Shown one piece after another: positions 23,880 to 32,705 of a stretch of DNA of 37,939 nt. A program made the position numbers and the translations under genes. The notes below the pieces were generated by a model. It was not told the DNA's origin. It made no database searches and saw only the letters and a program-made list of their open reading frames with translations. The stretch comes from UBA6120 sp035361955 (lineage in GTDB: Bacteria > Bacillota_I > Bacilli_A > RFN20 > CAG-826), in assembly GCA_035361955.1 (NCBI GenBank), contig DAOSDC010000012.1, positions 1 to 37,939 of the forward strand, written 5' to 3'. Positions within the stretch are counted from its first letter, which is position 1. Each line of letters begins with the position of its first letter.

Positions 23880-26448
23880 GAAAAAGGAAATCAAACAAGC
23901 ACCGGCCATCGTTGAAACGATCAATGATTTTCCACTTGAAGAAATCATGGGTGATCGTTATGCCAGCTATGCCAAGTATGTCATTCAAGACCGGGCCATC
24001 CCCGATGTTCGCGACGGTCTCAAACCAGTTCAAAGACGCATAATCTATGCCATGTACCGGAGCGGCAATCTCTATAAGAAGCCATACCGTAAATGCGCGA
24101 CTTCCGTCGGTGAAGTCATGGGTAAATTCCATCCCCATGGCGACGCTTCGATTTACGATGCCCTCGCCCACATGTCACAGCCATGGAAATATCGGCTCCC
24201 GCTAATCGATTTTCAAGGCAACAACGGATCGATCGATGGCGATAATCCGGCGGCCCATCGTTATACTGAGGCGCGTTTGGCGGAAATTTCCGATGAACTT
24301 ACACGTGATTTGGATAAGAACACCGTCGACATGCAGCTCAACTTCGACGATTCGATATTAGAACCGATCGTAATGCCGGCCCGTTTCCCAAATTTATTAG
24401 TCAACGGCACGACAGGCATCGCCGTCGCTTTAGCAACCAACATCCCGCCCCATAATCTTAATGAAATTATCGACGCGATTATTTATCGCATCAACCATGT
24501 CAAAGTCACGGTTGGCGATTTATTGCAATTCGTTAAAGGTCCCGATTTTCCAACCGGGGCGTTGATGATTGCCGATCAAGGGTTAATCGATATTTACGAA
24601 ACTGGCCGCGGACGCGTGGAAATCGTCGCCAAAATGGACGTCGTCCATAGCGCCGACATGAGTCAAATCATCATTAGCGAGATCCCTTATAACGTCATCA
24701 AGACAAAACTCGTTCGTGATATTGACGAAATTCGCTTTAAAAAGGTCATCGACGGCATTATTGAAGTGCGAGACGAATCCGATCATCGCGGCTTACGCAT
24801 TGCTATCGATTTGAAAAAGGACGCCAATGCCGAGATTATCAAAACATATTTGATGAATAAAACCGAAGTTAAGTCGGCGTTTAACGCCAACATGGTGGCC
24901 ATCGTCAACGGCCATCCCCAAACGCTGAACCTGCTCGATTATATCGATGCATATATCGCCCACCAGGTTGAAGTAATTACACGACTTAGCCAATTTGATC
25001 TGGACAAGGCCAAAGCGCGCATCCATATCGTCGAAGGCCTGATCAAGGCCATATCAATACTCGATGACATCGTCAAAACGATTCGCCGCAGCACCGATAA
25101 GAGCCATGCGATAAGCAATCTCGTTGATTTGTTCGGTTTTTCAACACCACAGGCAGAAGCCATCGTCAATTTGCAGTTATACCGATTGACTAACACCGAT
25201 GTCACGATTTTAGAAACCGAGCGGTTATCACTACTGAAGACGATAACCGATCTAGAAGCGATTTTAAGTGACCGTAAGAAACTCGATAAGTTGCTCATCA
25301 CCGAGCTGAAGGCAATCGCCAACAAGTACGGAACGCCACGGATGACGCAGTTACTCGAAGAACCCCTGCCAAATAAGCAAATCGATAAACGCGATTTGAT
25401 TGCCAAAGAAGAAGTGATGATCGCTTTGACCCGCGACGGATATATCAAACGCTCATCACTGAAAAGTTTTAAAAGTAGCGATACCCCCTACCCCGGATTG
25501 AAAGAAGATGATGTCCTAATTGCCGTAGGCAACGCCTCGACGCTTGATTATGTCATCGCCTTTACGAATCTAGGTAATTACGTATTTTTGCCTGTCCATG
25601 AGATATTCGACAACAAATGGAAGGAAGAAGGGCGCCATATCAACTATATATGCACGCTCAATCCCGATGAGAAACTGTTAAAAACGTTTGTAATCACTTC
25701 GTTTAGAGACGATATCCACGTCGCCATCGTTACCCGTAATGGTCAGATAAAACGAACGAATCTATCGGAATTCTTCGCAATGCGTTATTCGCGACCGCTT
25801 GGATGTTATCGCTTGCTACGCGATGATGAGGTGATTGACGTAGTTTTGACCACCGGCAATAGCGACTTGCTCGTAATGACCAAAAAAGGCAACGCCACGT
25901 TATTTAACGAAAACGAACTGAAACCAGTGGGCATTAAAGCCGGAGGCATCAAGGCGATTGCTTCCTTAAAAGGCGGCGATCGCGTCGGCGCCCTATTAGC
26001 TTATGAACCGGGCGAAAAGGGCAAGATACTAATGGTGACCGATGTCGGCCATTGGCGCATTTTTGATTATAACTATGTTGCCGTGACGGCGCGGCTTGGC
26101 AAAGTTCAATACGTTTTTAGGGTGTTTAAATCCGATCCTCACGAACTCGTGTATGTGCGTAAGCTTGCCAAACGCGAAGAAAAAATAACGGTTAAATTCG
26201 TGCTCGACAATCACTCTTTGCTTGATTATGAATCCGATGATTTCCACGTCACTCCGATTGATAAATACGCGAAACGCAACTTGCCGCTACCGCGAAACAG
26301 CAATATCGTTGGTGTTTATCACGATAACTTTGAAGTCATTGATGAAGACACGAAAACGTATGCACCTCCACTTAGTGACCAGACATCGGAAGAAGAACCC
26401 GTCAATAACTACGAGCAAATATCAATTTTTGATGATATGGGCGATTAA
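23872..26448 (+). CDS. parC: DNA topoisomerase IV subunit A
   Basis: DNA-cleaving subunit of topoisomerase IV. The 858-residue protein has the winged-helix domain with the quinolone-resistance region (GKFHPHGDASIYDALAHMSQ, about 84-103) and active-site Tyr131 in AAHRYTEARL. A tower/coiled-coil region follows, then a C-terminal beta-pinwheel of degenerate blades from about 500. Ser93 and Asp96 keep the usual residues of the resistance hot spots, so no obvious resistance allele. Start ATG 23872 with AAGGAG upstream overlaps parE; a TTG at 23854 is less likely. The last 27 bases overlap the opposing gene at 26422. Confidence 0.95.
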   Translation: MAKKKEIKQAPAIVETINDFPLEEIMGDRYASYAKYVIQDRAIPDVRDGLKPVQRRIIYAMYRSGNLYKKPYRKCATSVGEVMGKFHPHGDASIYDALAHMSQPWKYRLPLIDFQGNNGSIDGDNPAAHRYTEARLAEISDELTRDLDKNTVDMQLNFDDSILEPIVMPARFPNLLVNGTTGIAVALATNIPPHNLNEIIDAIIYRINHVKVTVGDLLQFVKGPDFPTGALMIADQGLIDIYETGRGRVEIVAKMDVVHSADMSQIIISEIPYNVIKTKLVRDIDEIRFKKVIDGIIEVRDESDHRGLRIAIDLKKDANAEIIKTYLMNKTEVKSAFNANMVAIVNGHPQTLNLLDYIDAYIAHQVEVITRLSQFDLDKAKARIHIVEGLIKAISILDDIVKTIRRSTDKSHAISNLVDLFGFSTPQAEAIVNLQLYRLTNTDVTILETERLSLLKTITDLEAILSDRKKLDKLLITELKAIANKYGTPRMTQLLEEPLPNKQIDKRDLIAKEEVMIALTRDGYIKRSSLKSFKSSDTPYPGLKEDDVLIAVGNASTLDYVIAFTNLGNYVFLPVHEIFDNKWKEEGRHINYICTLNPDEKLLKTFVITSFRDDIHVAIVTRNGQIKRTNLSEFFAMRYSRPLGCYRLLRDDEVIDVVLTTGNSDLLVMTKKGNATLFNENELKPVGIKAGGIKAIASLKGGDRVGALLAYEPGEKGKILMVTDVGHWRIFDYNYVAVTARLGKVQYVFRVFKSDPHELVYVRKLAKREEKITVKFVLDNHSLLDYESDDFHVTPIDKYAKRNLPLPRNSNIVGVYHDNFEVIDEDTKTYAPPLSDQTSEEEPVNNYEQISIFDDMGD

Positions 26449-26730
26449 CGAAACGCTTGATTGTTCCAGCAAGTCTGTCGCCAGCAAATAAATAAGTCCC
26501 ATCATTACGACGAAACTTAGAATCATCGTGACCATCGCAAATATCTTGACGCCTTGATGTTTTTCGGGCTCAGCTTTCCAAAGTGGATACACAAACGCAT
26601 ATCCTAGTAACGTGACCCAAAAACCGATAATGGGGACGAAAACAGATAGAAATGTGCCAATGACCGGCAAGCCCCAGACTTTCAGTGTCGGCCATTCATT
26701 CACAAAATGGGCTTTAATTTTTTCAATCAT
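26422..26730 (-). CDS. Small membrane protein, function unknown
   Basis: A 102-residue protein beginning MIEKIKAHFVNEWPTLKVWG, with a long hydrophobic stretch at about 18-50 (perhaps two short helices), a polar WKAEPEKHQG loop and a second helix at about 62-84. I do not recognise the family. I place the start at ATG 26730: a perfect TATAAT ends 6 bases before it, so the start codon would be at or near the first transcribed base. ATG 26754 is upstream of that -10. The 3' end overlaps parC by 27 bases in antisense. It could be a false ORF, but the promoter position and hydrophobic composition support it. Confidence 0.65.
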   Translation of the reverse strand: MIEKIKAHFVNEWPTLKVWGLPVIGTFLSVFVPIIGFWVTLLGYAFVYPLWKAEPEKHQGVKIFAMVTMILSFVVMMGLIYLLATDLLEQSSVSLIAHIIKN

Positions 26731-26736
26731 ATCGTC

Positions 26737-26742
26737 ATTATA
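26737..26742 (-). promoter_or_regulatory. -10 element placed for a leaderless transcript
   Basis: Minus-strand TATAAT (26742 to 26737), then GACGAT, then ATG at 26730. A transcription start 7 bases after the -10 would be the A of the ATG. The -35 is poor. Confidence 0.5.
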
Positions 26743-26824
26743 CAAAAAATACATGAAGCCACCACAGTAAATATGTAGAATAATGCGTCGGGCTCACTTA
26801 AAATTATTATTAGTAAGGAACTAT

Positions 26825-27352
26825 ATGCTCAAAAACTTCATTCCGACTTACCATGCGATATCGGTATATGAAATACCGATTGATTTTTATCGCCTCATCG
26901 GCGTCAAAAATATTTTGATTGATCTTGATAATACGCTCGGGTCGTATCGGGATGCTCACCCCAGCCGCCAAGCTAGTGAACTGACCGCGTCACTGCGGGA
27001 GGCTGGCTATCGTGTTATTATAATATCGAACAACAAAGGACCACGCGTGTCCGGCTACGCCGATAACCTTAATGTCCCGTTCCTTAATAGCGCCCGTAAG
27101 CCATCGCGACGTCGGATCGCATCTTTTTTGGAAGGAAGCGGCTTCCATAAAAAAGATACAATCTTGATTGGCGACCAACTACTGACCGACGTGTTCGTGG
27201 CCAATCGGCTCGGCATCCGTGTCATCTTAACTGAAAAGCTTGTCAAAGAAGATCAGTGGACGACGCGATTCAATCGGATGATTGACAAACCGCTGAGACG
27301 TTATTTGAAAAAGAAGCAAAAACTAAAATCATGGAGAGAAAACTATGACTGA
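26825..27352 (+). CDS. yqeG: HAD-family phosphatase YqeG
   Basis: 175-residue HAD phosphatase of the YqeG/Gep4 type, a group that includes phosphatidylglycerophosphate phosphatases. Whether this protein acts on PGP is not proven. Motif I is LIDLDNTLG (D33, D35), motif II IIISNNKG, a Lys region follows (NSARKPSRRR), and motif III is LIGDQLLTDVFVANRLG. No separate cap domain is present. The start at ATG 26825 is supported by AAGGAA at 26815-26820 and by MLKNFIPTYHAISVYEI matching YqeG starts. The frame from 26783 adds 14 unsupported residues. It overlaps yqeH by 8 bases, as in the conserved yqeG-yqeH-yhbY-nadD-yqeK-rsfS cluster. Confidence 0.92.
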   Translation: MLKNFIPTYHAISVYEIPIDFYRLIGVKNILIDLDNTLGSYRDAHPSRQASELTASLREAGYRVIIISNNKGPRVSGYADNLNVPFLNSARKPSRRRIASFLEGSGFHKKDTILIGDQLLTDVFVANRLGIRVILTEKLVKEDQWTTRFNRMIDKPLRRYLKKKQKLKSWRENYD

Positions 27353-28472
27353 AATCAGAAAAATCCGTCGTTGTCCCGGTTGCGGGGTCATCCTCCAATC
27401 GATTGACGAAACCTTACCAGGCTACGTGCCTGAAAAGCATTTGGCCAAGCACGAAGTCGTTATTTGCCAACGGTGCTTTAAACTACAACATTATGGCGAA
27501 GACATCGCTCCCAAAGAACCACGTGTTAACGAAGAATTTTTGCGCATCCTTGATCAAGCAAAAGCTGAAAACGCATTGATTATCTATGTACTTGATTTAT
27601 TCTCATTCGATAGTTCGTTTTCTCCAGAAATCAATGAAAAAATACAACATCTCGATATTATCGGCGTCGCCAATAAACGCGACTTGTTCCCGAAATCGGT
27701 CAAAGACGAGAAACTACGCGAGTATGTGCTAAAACGAACCGAGAAGGCTGGCCTTAAAGTCGATGCCCTCGTCATTGCCAGTCCGCTGAAGAAGTACAAC
27801 ATCGACGAACTGAAAAGCGAAATCGAAGCCCGGCGCCTTGGCCGTAATGTTTACGTCATCGGTGCCACAAGCTCGGGAAAATCGAGTCTCGTCAATGCGT
27901 ATATGAAGCAATTCATGAACATGACCCAAGTCCCGATTACGACATCCCCATTTCCGGGAACGACGCTACGCGTGATTGAGATACCGCTTGATGATAGTAG
28001 CCGCCTATTTGACACGCCTGGGTATGTCATTGATTCATCACTATTAAGTTTGGTCGAACGCGATGTTATTCGCACAATCGTGCCCCGCACCGAAATTAAG
28101 CCACGCACCTATCAGTTATCACCCAAGCAAAGCGTAATCGTCGGTGGCTTAGCCCGGTTTGATTTTATGTTGGGCAAAATGACCGGCTTTACCTTCTATG
28201 TCTCGAATCTCGTTGAACTTAAGCGAACCGCGCTTGTCAACGCTGATAAAACGTTTGATTCCCTGGTGTCCAAAAATAAGATTCGACCAACATCAAAAAT
28301 CGTCAAGGGCTTTGGCGACCTCGAAGCGTTTGAAGTCGATATTCTCGACAAAGGCAAACTCGACATCGGTATTGTCGGTCTTGGTTGGGTAACATTTACT
28401 GCTTCGAAACAACGAATTCGCATCTTAGCACCCAAAGGCGTGCACATTTTCGTGCAAGCAGCAAAGATTTGA
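27345..28472 (+). CDS. yqeH: Circularly permuted GTPase YqeH, 30S assembly
   Basis: YqeH is required for 30S subunit biogenesis in Bacillus. The 375-residue protein starts with a four-Cys treble-clef (C10, C13, C41, C44; RRCPGCG and ICQRCF). The GTPase motifs appear in permuted order: G4 NKRDLF, G5, then G1 GATSSGKSSLVN, G2 in SPFPGTTL and G3 DTPG. A C-terminal nucleic-acid-binding domain follows. The stop is two bases before yhbY. In Bacillus aroE follows yqeH; it is absent here. Confidence 0.96.
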   Translation: MTEIRKIRRCPGCGVILQSIDETLPGYVPEKHLAKHEVVICQRCFKLQHYGEDIAPKEPRVNEEFLRILDQAKAENALIIYVLDLFSFDSSFSPEINEKIQHLDIIGVANKRDLFPKSVKDEKLREYVLKRTEKAGLKVDALVIASPLKKYNIDELKSEIEARRLGRNVYVIGATSSGKSSLVNAYMKQFMNMTQVPITTSPFPGTTLRVIEIPLDDSSRLFDTPGYVIDSSLLSLVERDVIRTIVPRTEIKPRTYQLSPKQSVIVGGLARFDFMLGKMTGFTFYVSNLVELKRTALVNADKTFDSLVSKNKIRPTSKIVKGFGDLEAFEVDILDKGKLDIGIVGLGWVTFTASKQRIRILAPKGVHIFVQAAKI

Positions 28473-28474
28473 AT

Positions 28475-28768
28475 ATGCTGACATCGAAACAGAAGGCTTA
28501 TCTAAAAAGCCTCGCTCATAAACTAGAATATACTTATCAACTCGGTAAAAATGAAATTACGCCCGAGCTGCTTGATATGCTCTCAAAAGCATTATTAGCT
28601 AATGAATTAGTCAAGATTCACGTCTTAAAAGCGTCGCTGACACCGATTCGGGAAACGGCGCTCGATTTAGCGGGAGCGTTACGCGCCGATATCGTGCAAA
28701 TCATCGGACGCCATGTTGTGCTATACAAACCTAATCTTAAAGATCGGAAAATTAAGTTGCCCCAATGA
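28475..28768 (+). CDS. yhbY: RNA-binding protein YhbY (CRM domain)
   Basis: 97-residue single CRM-domain protein associated with pre-50S particles. It begins MLTSKQKAYLKSLAHKLE and has the strand/turn YQLGKNEITPELL and the end DIVQIIGRHVVLYKPN typical of the IF3-C-like fold; the usual GxxG loop is not evident. I start at ATG 28475 rather than further upstream at 28385, which would overlap yqeH heavily. It overlaps nadD by four bases (ATGA). Confidence 0.92.
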   Translation: MLTSKQKAYLKSLAHKLEYTYQLGKNEITPELLDMLSKALLANELVKIHVLKASLTPIRETALDLAGALRADIVQIIGRHVVLYKPNLKDRKIKLPQ

Positions 28769-29853
28769 AACGCATCCTGCTGTTTGGCGGTACGTTTGAT
28801 CCGATTCACCATGGCCATCTCGGCCTTTTAGACATTGTCAGGCAAAAACTTAACTTGGACGTAGTCTATTTGATACCAACGAAATCACCGCCTTGGAAAA
28901 CCGACATGGCGCCGATTGAACACCGTTTGAAGATGATTGAGTTGGCTTTGCCAAATGAGGGCTACCATGTTTGTGACTTTGAGATACAGCAGGCTGGTAT
29001 CAATTACACGATTGATACTATCAAGTATTTTAATCAACAATTCCCCGATTCAGAACTCTATTATCTCATCGGAAGCGATCAAGCCGAAAAATTCCATGAA
29101 TGGAAAGATGTTGACGAATTATCGAGATTGGCGCACTTCATTGTCTATGCGCGACCAGGCTACGCTTTAGCGCGCCAAAACATCGAGAAATATCACCTGC
29201 TGGTCATCGAAGGCCGGCGCTTTGATGTCTCATCGACTTTGATTAGGTCGCTACAATGTCTAGATCTGCCTTGGCAAGTGATTGCCTATATGCTCGAGCA
29301 TGATTTGTATTTCACGAGGAAGCTTAAGAGTTATTATGACCCCAAGCGCTTTCTTCATGTCGTCAGCGTCTCCAAATTAGCGTATGAGATTGCCCAATCC
29401 AATCATTTGGATGCTGGTAAAGCCGCCGTTGCCGCTTTGCTCCACGACATCGCCAAAAATGTCGATCACGATGAAGCAAAGAGGATGGTTGTGGCCTCTG
29501 ACCCAACCTTAAAAGACGCACCGGCTTTCAGTGTCCACCAATTTATGGGGGCCTTACTTGCTAGTCGCGATTTCGGGATAGAGGATGAAGAAATCCTTGA
29601 TGCGATACGCTATCATGCCACAGGCAAGCCCAAGATGAAGCCGCTTGGACAGATTTTATACGCCGCTGATAAGATTGAACCACGTCGTGGATTTGATTCG
29701 AAACAACTGATTGCAGCCTGTATGAATGACTATCAGCAAGGATTTATCGACGTGTTAAAGGCCAATTACGAGTACCATACCGCAAAAGGCAAACCATTCA
29801 AATATTATTTGACCGCGGAAGCGATGTCATATTACCTAGGAGGAAATCAATGA
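28765..29853 (+). CDS. nadD: NadD-YqeK fusion: nicotinate-nucleotide adenylyltransferase plus HD-domain phosphohydrolase
   Basis: Residues 1-190 are NadD, which forms NaAD from NaMN and ATP: GGTFDPIHHGHLGL with the (H/T)xGH signature, YYLIGSDQAEKFHEWK and a SSTLIR motif. Residues 195-362 are YqeK-like, an HD hydrolase active on symmetric diadenosine tetraphosphate in characterised members: FLHVVSVSKLA, AALLHDIAKN (HD pair), ARYHATGKP-like IRYHATGKP and ILYAADKIEPRRG. No stop or frameshift separates them. In Bacillus these are two adjacent genes. As I recall, fusions of this kind occur in Mollicutes. Both ends use 4-base ATGA overlaps with yhbY and rsfS. Confidence 0.95.
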   Translation: MKRILLFGGTFDPIHHGHLGLLDIVRQKLNLDVVYLIPTKSPPWKTDMAPIEHRLKMIELALPNEGYHVCDFEIQQAGINYTIDTIKYFNQQFPDSELYYLIGSDQAEKFHEWKDVDELSRLAHFIVYARPGYALARQNIEKYHLLVIEGRRFDVSSTLIRSLQCLDLPWQVIAYMLEHDLYFTRKLKSYYDPKRFLHVVSVSKLAYEIAQSNHLDAGKAAVAALLHDIAKNVDHDEAKRMVVASDPTLKDAPAFSVHQFMGALLASRDFGIEDEEILDAIRYHATGKPKMKPLGQILYAADKIEPRRGFDSKQLIAACMNDYQQGFIDVLKANYEYHTAKGKPFKYYLTAEAMSYYLGGNQ

Positions 29854-30194
29854 GGAGCGATCCAATCATGAAGGCCATCAAGTTAGCGCTTGAGGAAAAG
29901 AAAGCCGAAGACATCATTATCATCGATGTGCGTGAGAAAACGCCACTGAATGATTATCATGTCATTTGTTCGGCTTCTAACCAGCGCAAGATGGCAGCCA
30001 TCAAAGAAGAAGTCGAGAAACAAATCGAACATGCGGGTGGCAAGCTCCATCACATCGAGGGAACGCCCGAATCAGGATGGATCCTCGTTGATGCATTTGA
30101 TATTATCGTACACATTTTTTCGCTTGAAGAACGCGACCGGATTAGGCTTGAAGACTTATTCAAACCAAAGAAGGCAACGAAAGCACCTCAGTAA
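29850..30194 (+). CDS. rsfS: Ribosome silencing factor RsfS
   Basis: RsfS binds L14 on the 50S subunit and blocks subunit joining under starvation. The 114-residue protein has LNDYHVICSASNQRKMAAI, EGTPESGWILVDAFDIIVHIF and ERDRIRLEDLF, all standard for the family. The start at 29850 is chosen over ATG 29868 because AGGAGG at 29838-29843 is well spaced. It is the last gene of the yqeG operon; yqeM, which usually follows, is missing and the accessory island begins instead. Confidence 0.95.
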   Translation: MRSDPIMKAIKLALEEKKAEDIIIIDVREKTPLNDYHVICSASNQRKMAAIKEEVEKQIEHAGGKLHHIEGTPESGWILVDAFDIIVHIFSLEERDRIRLEDLFKPKKATKAPQ

Positions 30195-30196
30195 AT

Positions 30197-30232
30197 AAAT
30201 CAGACCATTTTCATCGATTTATCCTGATTTTT
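30197..30232 (+). terminator. Possible terminator after rsfS
   Basis: AAATCAG (30197-30203) and CTGATTT (30224-30230) form a 7-bp stem with a 20-base loop and run into TTTTT. The long loop makes it weak, but the position directly after rsfS is right. Confidence 0.45.
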
Positions 30233-30237
30233 GCTGC

Positions 30238-30264
30238 TTGTTATATTAAATATAGTAATATAAT
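30238..30264 (+). promoter_or_regulatory. Probable promoter of capE-capF
   Basis: A perfect TATAAT (30259-30264) with TTGTTA (30238-30243) at a short 15-base spacing. AGGAAGAGG (30289-30297) is the ribosome binding site. Confidence 0.45.
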
Positions 30265-30304
30265 CACGTTATACGCGATTTGACGCATAGGAAGAGGCAC
30301 ATTT

Positions 30305-31324
30305 ATGTTCAAAGATAAAACATTACTTATCACAGGTGGCACCGGTTCGTTTGGCAACGCCGTTATGAAACGGTTTTTAAATACCGAAATTAAAGAAATT
30401 CGCATCTTCTCGCGCGATGAGAAAAAACAAGACGATATGCGAAAACTTTATAAAAACGATAAGTTAAAGTTTTATATCGGAGATGTTCGCGATGTGTCCA
30501 GTGTTAAAAACGCGATGCACGGAGTCGATTTCATTTTCCATGCCGCCGCATTGAAACAAGTACCTTCATGCGAATTCTTCCCACTGGAAGCCGTTAAAAC
30601 CAATGTTTTAGGTACTGATAACGTATTGAATGCCGCGATTGAAATGGGCGTCAAGAAAGTCATCTGTTTATCAACGGATAAAGCCGCTTATCCAATTAAC
30701 GCCATGGGTATCTCCAAAGCGATGATGGAAAAAGTATTCGTTGCTAAATCGAAAACCGTTGATGCCGATAAGACGCTAATATGCGGAACAAGATATGGTA
30801 ACGTGATGGCATCACGCGGGTCGGTAATCCCGCTATTCATCGATCAAATAAAGCAAGGAAAGCCGCTAACAATCACTGATCCGAGCATGACAAGGTTTTT
30901 AATGAGTCTTGAAGAAGCGGTCGAACTTGTGTTATTTGCATTTGAAAACGCCGAAGCGGGCGACATCATGGTCCAAAAAGCCCCCGCTTCAACAATCGGC
31001 GATCTTGCTCAGGCGATTAAAGAACTGTTTAACGCTGATAATGAAATTAAGATTATTGGCACACGTCATGGTGAAAAATTATTTGAGACACTACTGACAA
31101 AAGAAGAATATGCGATTGCCACCGATTTAGGCAATTTTTATAAAGTCCCGGCTGACAAACGCGACCTTAACTACGATAAATATTTCGTCGAAGGTTATGA
31201 AGATCATACACTTAATCAAGAATATACCTCCCATAACACGACTAGACTCAATGTTGAACAAATCAAAGCTAAGCTTTTAACGCTTGATTATGTGAAAGAG
31301 CAATTAGCGTCTTGGAAGAAGTAA
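30305..31324 (+). CDS. capE: UDP-GlcNAc 4,6-dehydratase (5-inverting), CapE/WbjB type
   Basis: First enzyme of UDP-L-FucNAc synthesis for surface polysaccharide: it dehydrates and epimerises UDP-GlcNAc. The 339-residue SDR has the NAD(P) motif TGGTGSFGN (10-18), then FSRDEKKQDDMR and LSTDKAAYPINAMGISKAMMEK-region residues 122-143. The SDR Tyr-x3-Lys is replaced by Met134-x3-Lys138, as in inverting dehydratases of the FlaA1/CapE group. RYGNVMASRGSVIP and GEKLFETL complete the family signature. It could instead feed a PseB-like route, but the capF partner fixes it as CapE. The end overlaps capF by one base. Spacer and promoter are AT-rich. Confidence 0.92.
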   Translation: MFKDKTLLITGGTGSFGNAVMKRFLNTEIKEIRIFSRDEKKQDDMRKLYKNDKLKFYIGDVRDVSSVKNAMHGVDFIFHAAALKQVPSCEFFPLEAVKTNVLGTDNVLNAAIEMGVKKVICLSTDKAAYPINAMGISKAMMEKVFVAKSKTVDADKTLICGTRYGNVMASRGSVIPLFIDQIKQGKPLTITDPSMTRFLMSLEEAVELVLFAFENAEAGDIMVQKAPASTIGDLAQAIKELFNADNEIKIIGTRHGEKLFETLLTKEEYAIATDLGNFYKVPADKRDLNYDKYFVEGYEDHTLNQEYTSHNTTRLNVEQIKAKLLTLDYVKEQLASWKK

Positions 31325-32433
31325 TGAAGATATTAGTTACCGGTGCCAATGGATTTATCGGCAAGAATCTGATTGTCGAATTAAAAAATCGTCACTATGA
31401 CGATATTTTGCCATATGATATCGATACTGATCCTTGTCTATTAGATGAATATTGCCGTAGTGCAAGTTTTGTTTTTCATCTGGCCGGGGTAAATCGACCT
31501 GAAAATCCATCCCAGTTCATGGTAGGTAACTTTGGTTTTACATCTACATTACTGGACAAACTAAAAAAGCATCATAACAATTGCCCAATCATGCTTTCAT
31601 CATCGATTCAAGCCGCACTTAATAATCCATATGGCGAAAGTAAAAAAGCAGGAGAAGATTTACTATTTGCTCACGGAAGAGAAGTTGGGGCAAATGTTCT
31701 TGTATATAGATTTCCCAATGTTTTTGGCAAATGGTGCCGGCCTAACTACAATAGTGCGATTGCCACATTTTGCCACAATATCGCCCACGACTTGCCGATT
31801 AAGGTAAATGATCCTGATGTCACGATGAATCTTGTCTACATCGATGATGTCGTCGATGAGTTAATCAAAGCACTTGAAGGTAAACCAACCCAAGAGGGTC
31901 AATTCTGCGCGGTTCCCGTGACATATAATATTCGCCTTGGTAATATCGTTGACCTGATCATTTCATTTAAAAATAGTCGCCAAGACCGTTATATCCCGAA
32001 TATGGCGGATCCCTTTACCAAAAAGCTATACAGCACCTATCTTAGCTATCTACCAAGCGATAAGTTCACTTATCCTTTAAAGATGAATATCGATGAGCGC
32101 GGGTCGTTCACCGAAATATTCAAAACATTGGAACGAGGTCAAGTATCCGTCAATGTTACAAAACCTGGCATCACTAAAGGAAATCATTGGCATCATACGA
32201 AAAATGAAAAGTTCTTAGTCGTATCTGGCCAAGGCATCATTAGATTCCGCCATGTGCATAGTGAAGAAGTGATTGAATATCACGTCAGCGGCGACAAAAT
32301 GGAAGTTGTTGATATTCCAGTTGGCTATACCCATAACATTGAAAACATCGGTGCGATTGATTTAGTGACCATCATGTGGGCGAACGAACCATTTGATCCT
32401 AATAAACCGGACACGAACTTTTTAAAAGTATAA
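31324..32433 (+). CDS. capF: UDP-2-acetamido-2,6-dideoxy-hexose C3-epimerase/reductase, CapF/WbjC type
   Basis: Second enzyme of UDP-L-FucNAc synthesis, a two-domain protein. The C-terminal cupin epimerises C3 and the N-terminal SDR reduces C4. The 369-residue protein has VTGANGFIGKN (about 5-15), NPYGESKKAGEDL with Tyr-x3-Lys, and FPNVFGKWCRPNYNSAI. The cupin zinc-type motif is GNHWHHTKNEKFLVVSGQG, with PVGYTHNIEN. I start at ATG 31324 (TAATG with capE); the frame from 31312 lies in capE. CapG/WbjD, the 2-epimerase that completes the pathway, is not downstream; the next 272 bases are non-coding. Confidence 0.93.
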   Translation: MKILVTGANGFIGKNLIVELKNRHYDDILPYDIDTDPCLLDEYCRSASFVFHLAGVNRPENPSQFMVGNFGFTSTLLDKLKKHHNNCPIMLSSSIQAALNNPYGESKKAGEDLLFAHGREVGANVLVYRFPNVFGKWCRPNYNSAIATFCHNIAHDLPIKVNDPDVTMNLVYIDDVVDELIKALEGKPTQEGQFCAVPVTYNIRLGNIVDLIISFKNSRQDRYIPNMADPFTKKLYSTYLSYLPSDKFTYPLKMNIDERGSFTEIFKTLERGQVSVNVTKPGITKGNHWHHTKNEKFLVVSGQGIIRFRHVHSEEVIEYHVSGDKMEVVDIPVGYTHNIENIGAIDLVTIMWANEPFDPNKPDTNFLKV

Positions 32434-32458
32434 TAGGTTAGTTCAAGACGTAACAAAA

Positions 32459-32501
32459 TATCTATTTTTACAATTGAAAAGTATCTATCTTTACAATTGA
32501 A
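32459..32501. repeat. Two tandem 20-base direct repeats
   Basis: TATCTATTTTTACAATTGAA (32459-32478) and TATCTATCTTTACAATTGAA (32482-32501) differ at one base and are three bases apart. Paired short repeats of this kind are found at the ends of IS21-family elements, but no transposase gene is near, so this would be a remnant at most. Confidence 0.7.
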
Positions 32502-32683
32502 TATTTTAGTTCTAGCATTTTTGTAAATAAATCGATCTATTTTTAATTAATAAAGGTACCTTCACTTTGACGATTTAGATTAAATCCTGGTGCAAACCGA
32601 CAAGATATTGGAATTTGATAAATTTTTATGCGCTTTAATTCCATTATCTTTTTTTTATTGTAATATTAATTAAATATTTGTCT

Positions 32684-32689
32684 TATAAT
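32684..32689 (+). promoter_or_regulatory. Candidate -10 of fic
   Basis: Perfect TATAAT 16 bases before the fic ATG. TTGTAA at 32658-32663 is 20 bases upstream, a poor -35 spacing. Confidence 0.4.
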
Positions 32690-32705
32690 GAGTTTGGGGT
32701 AATCT

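Larger units (their letters stand above)
32434..32705. other. AT-rich gene-free spacer between capF and fic
   Basis: No credible ORF. It holds the two 20-base direct repeats described separately, long A/T tracts and, at the right end, a perfect TATAAT (32684-32689) with TTGGGG-type sequence before the fic ATG. It marks the break between the capsule-type genes and the toxin genes. Confidence 0.6.
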
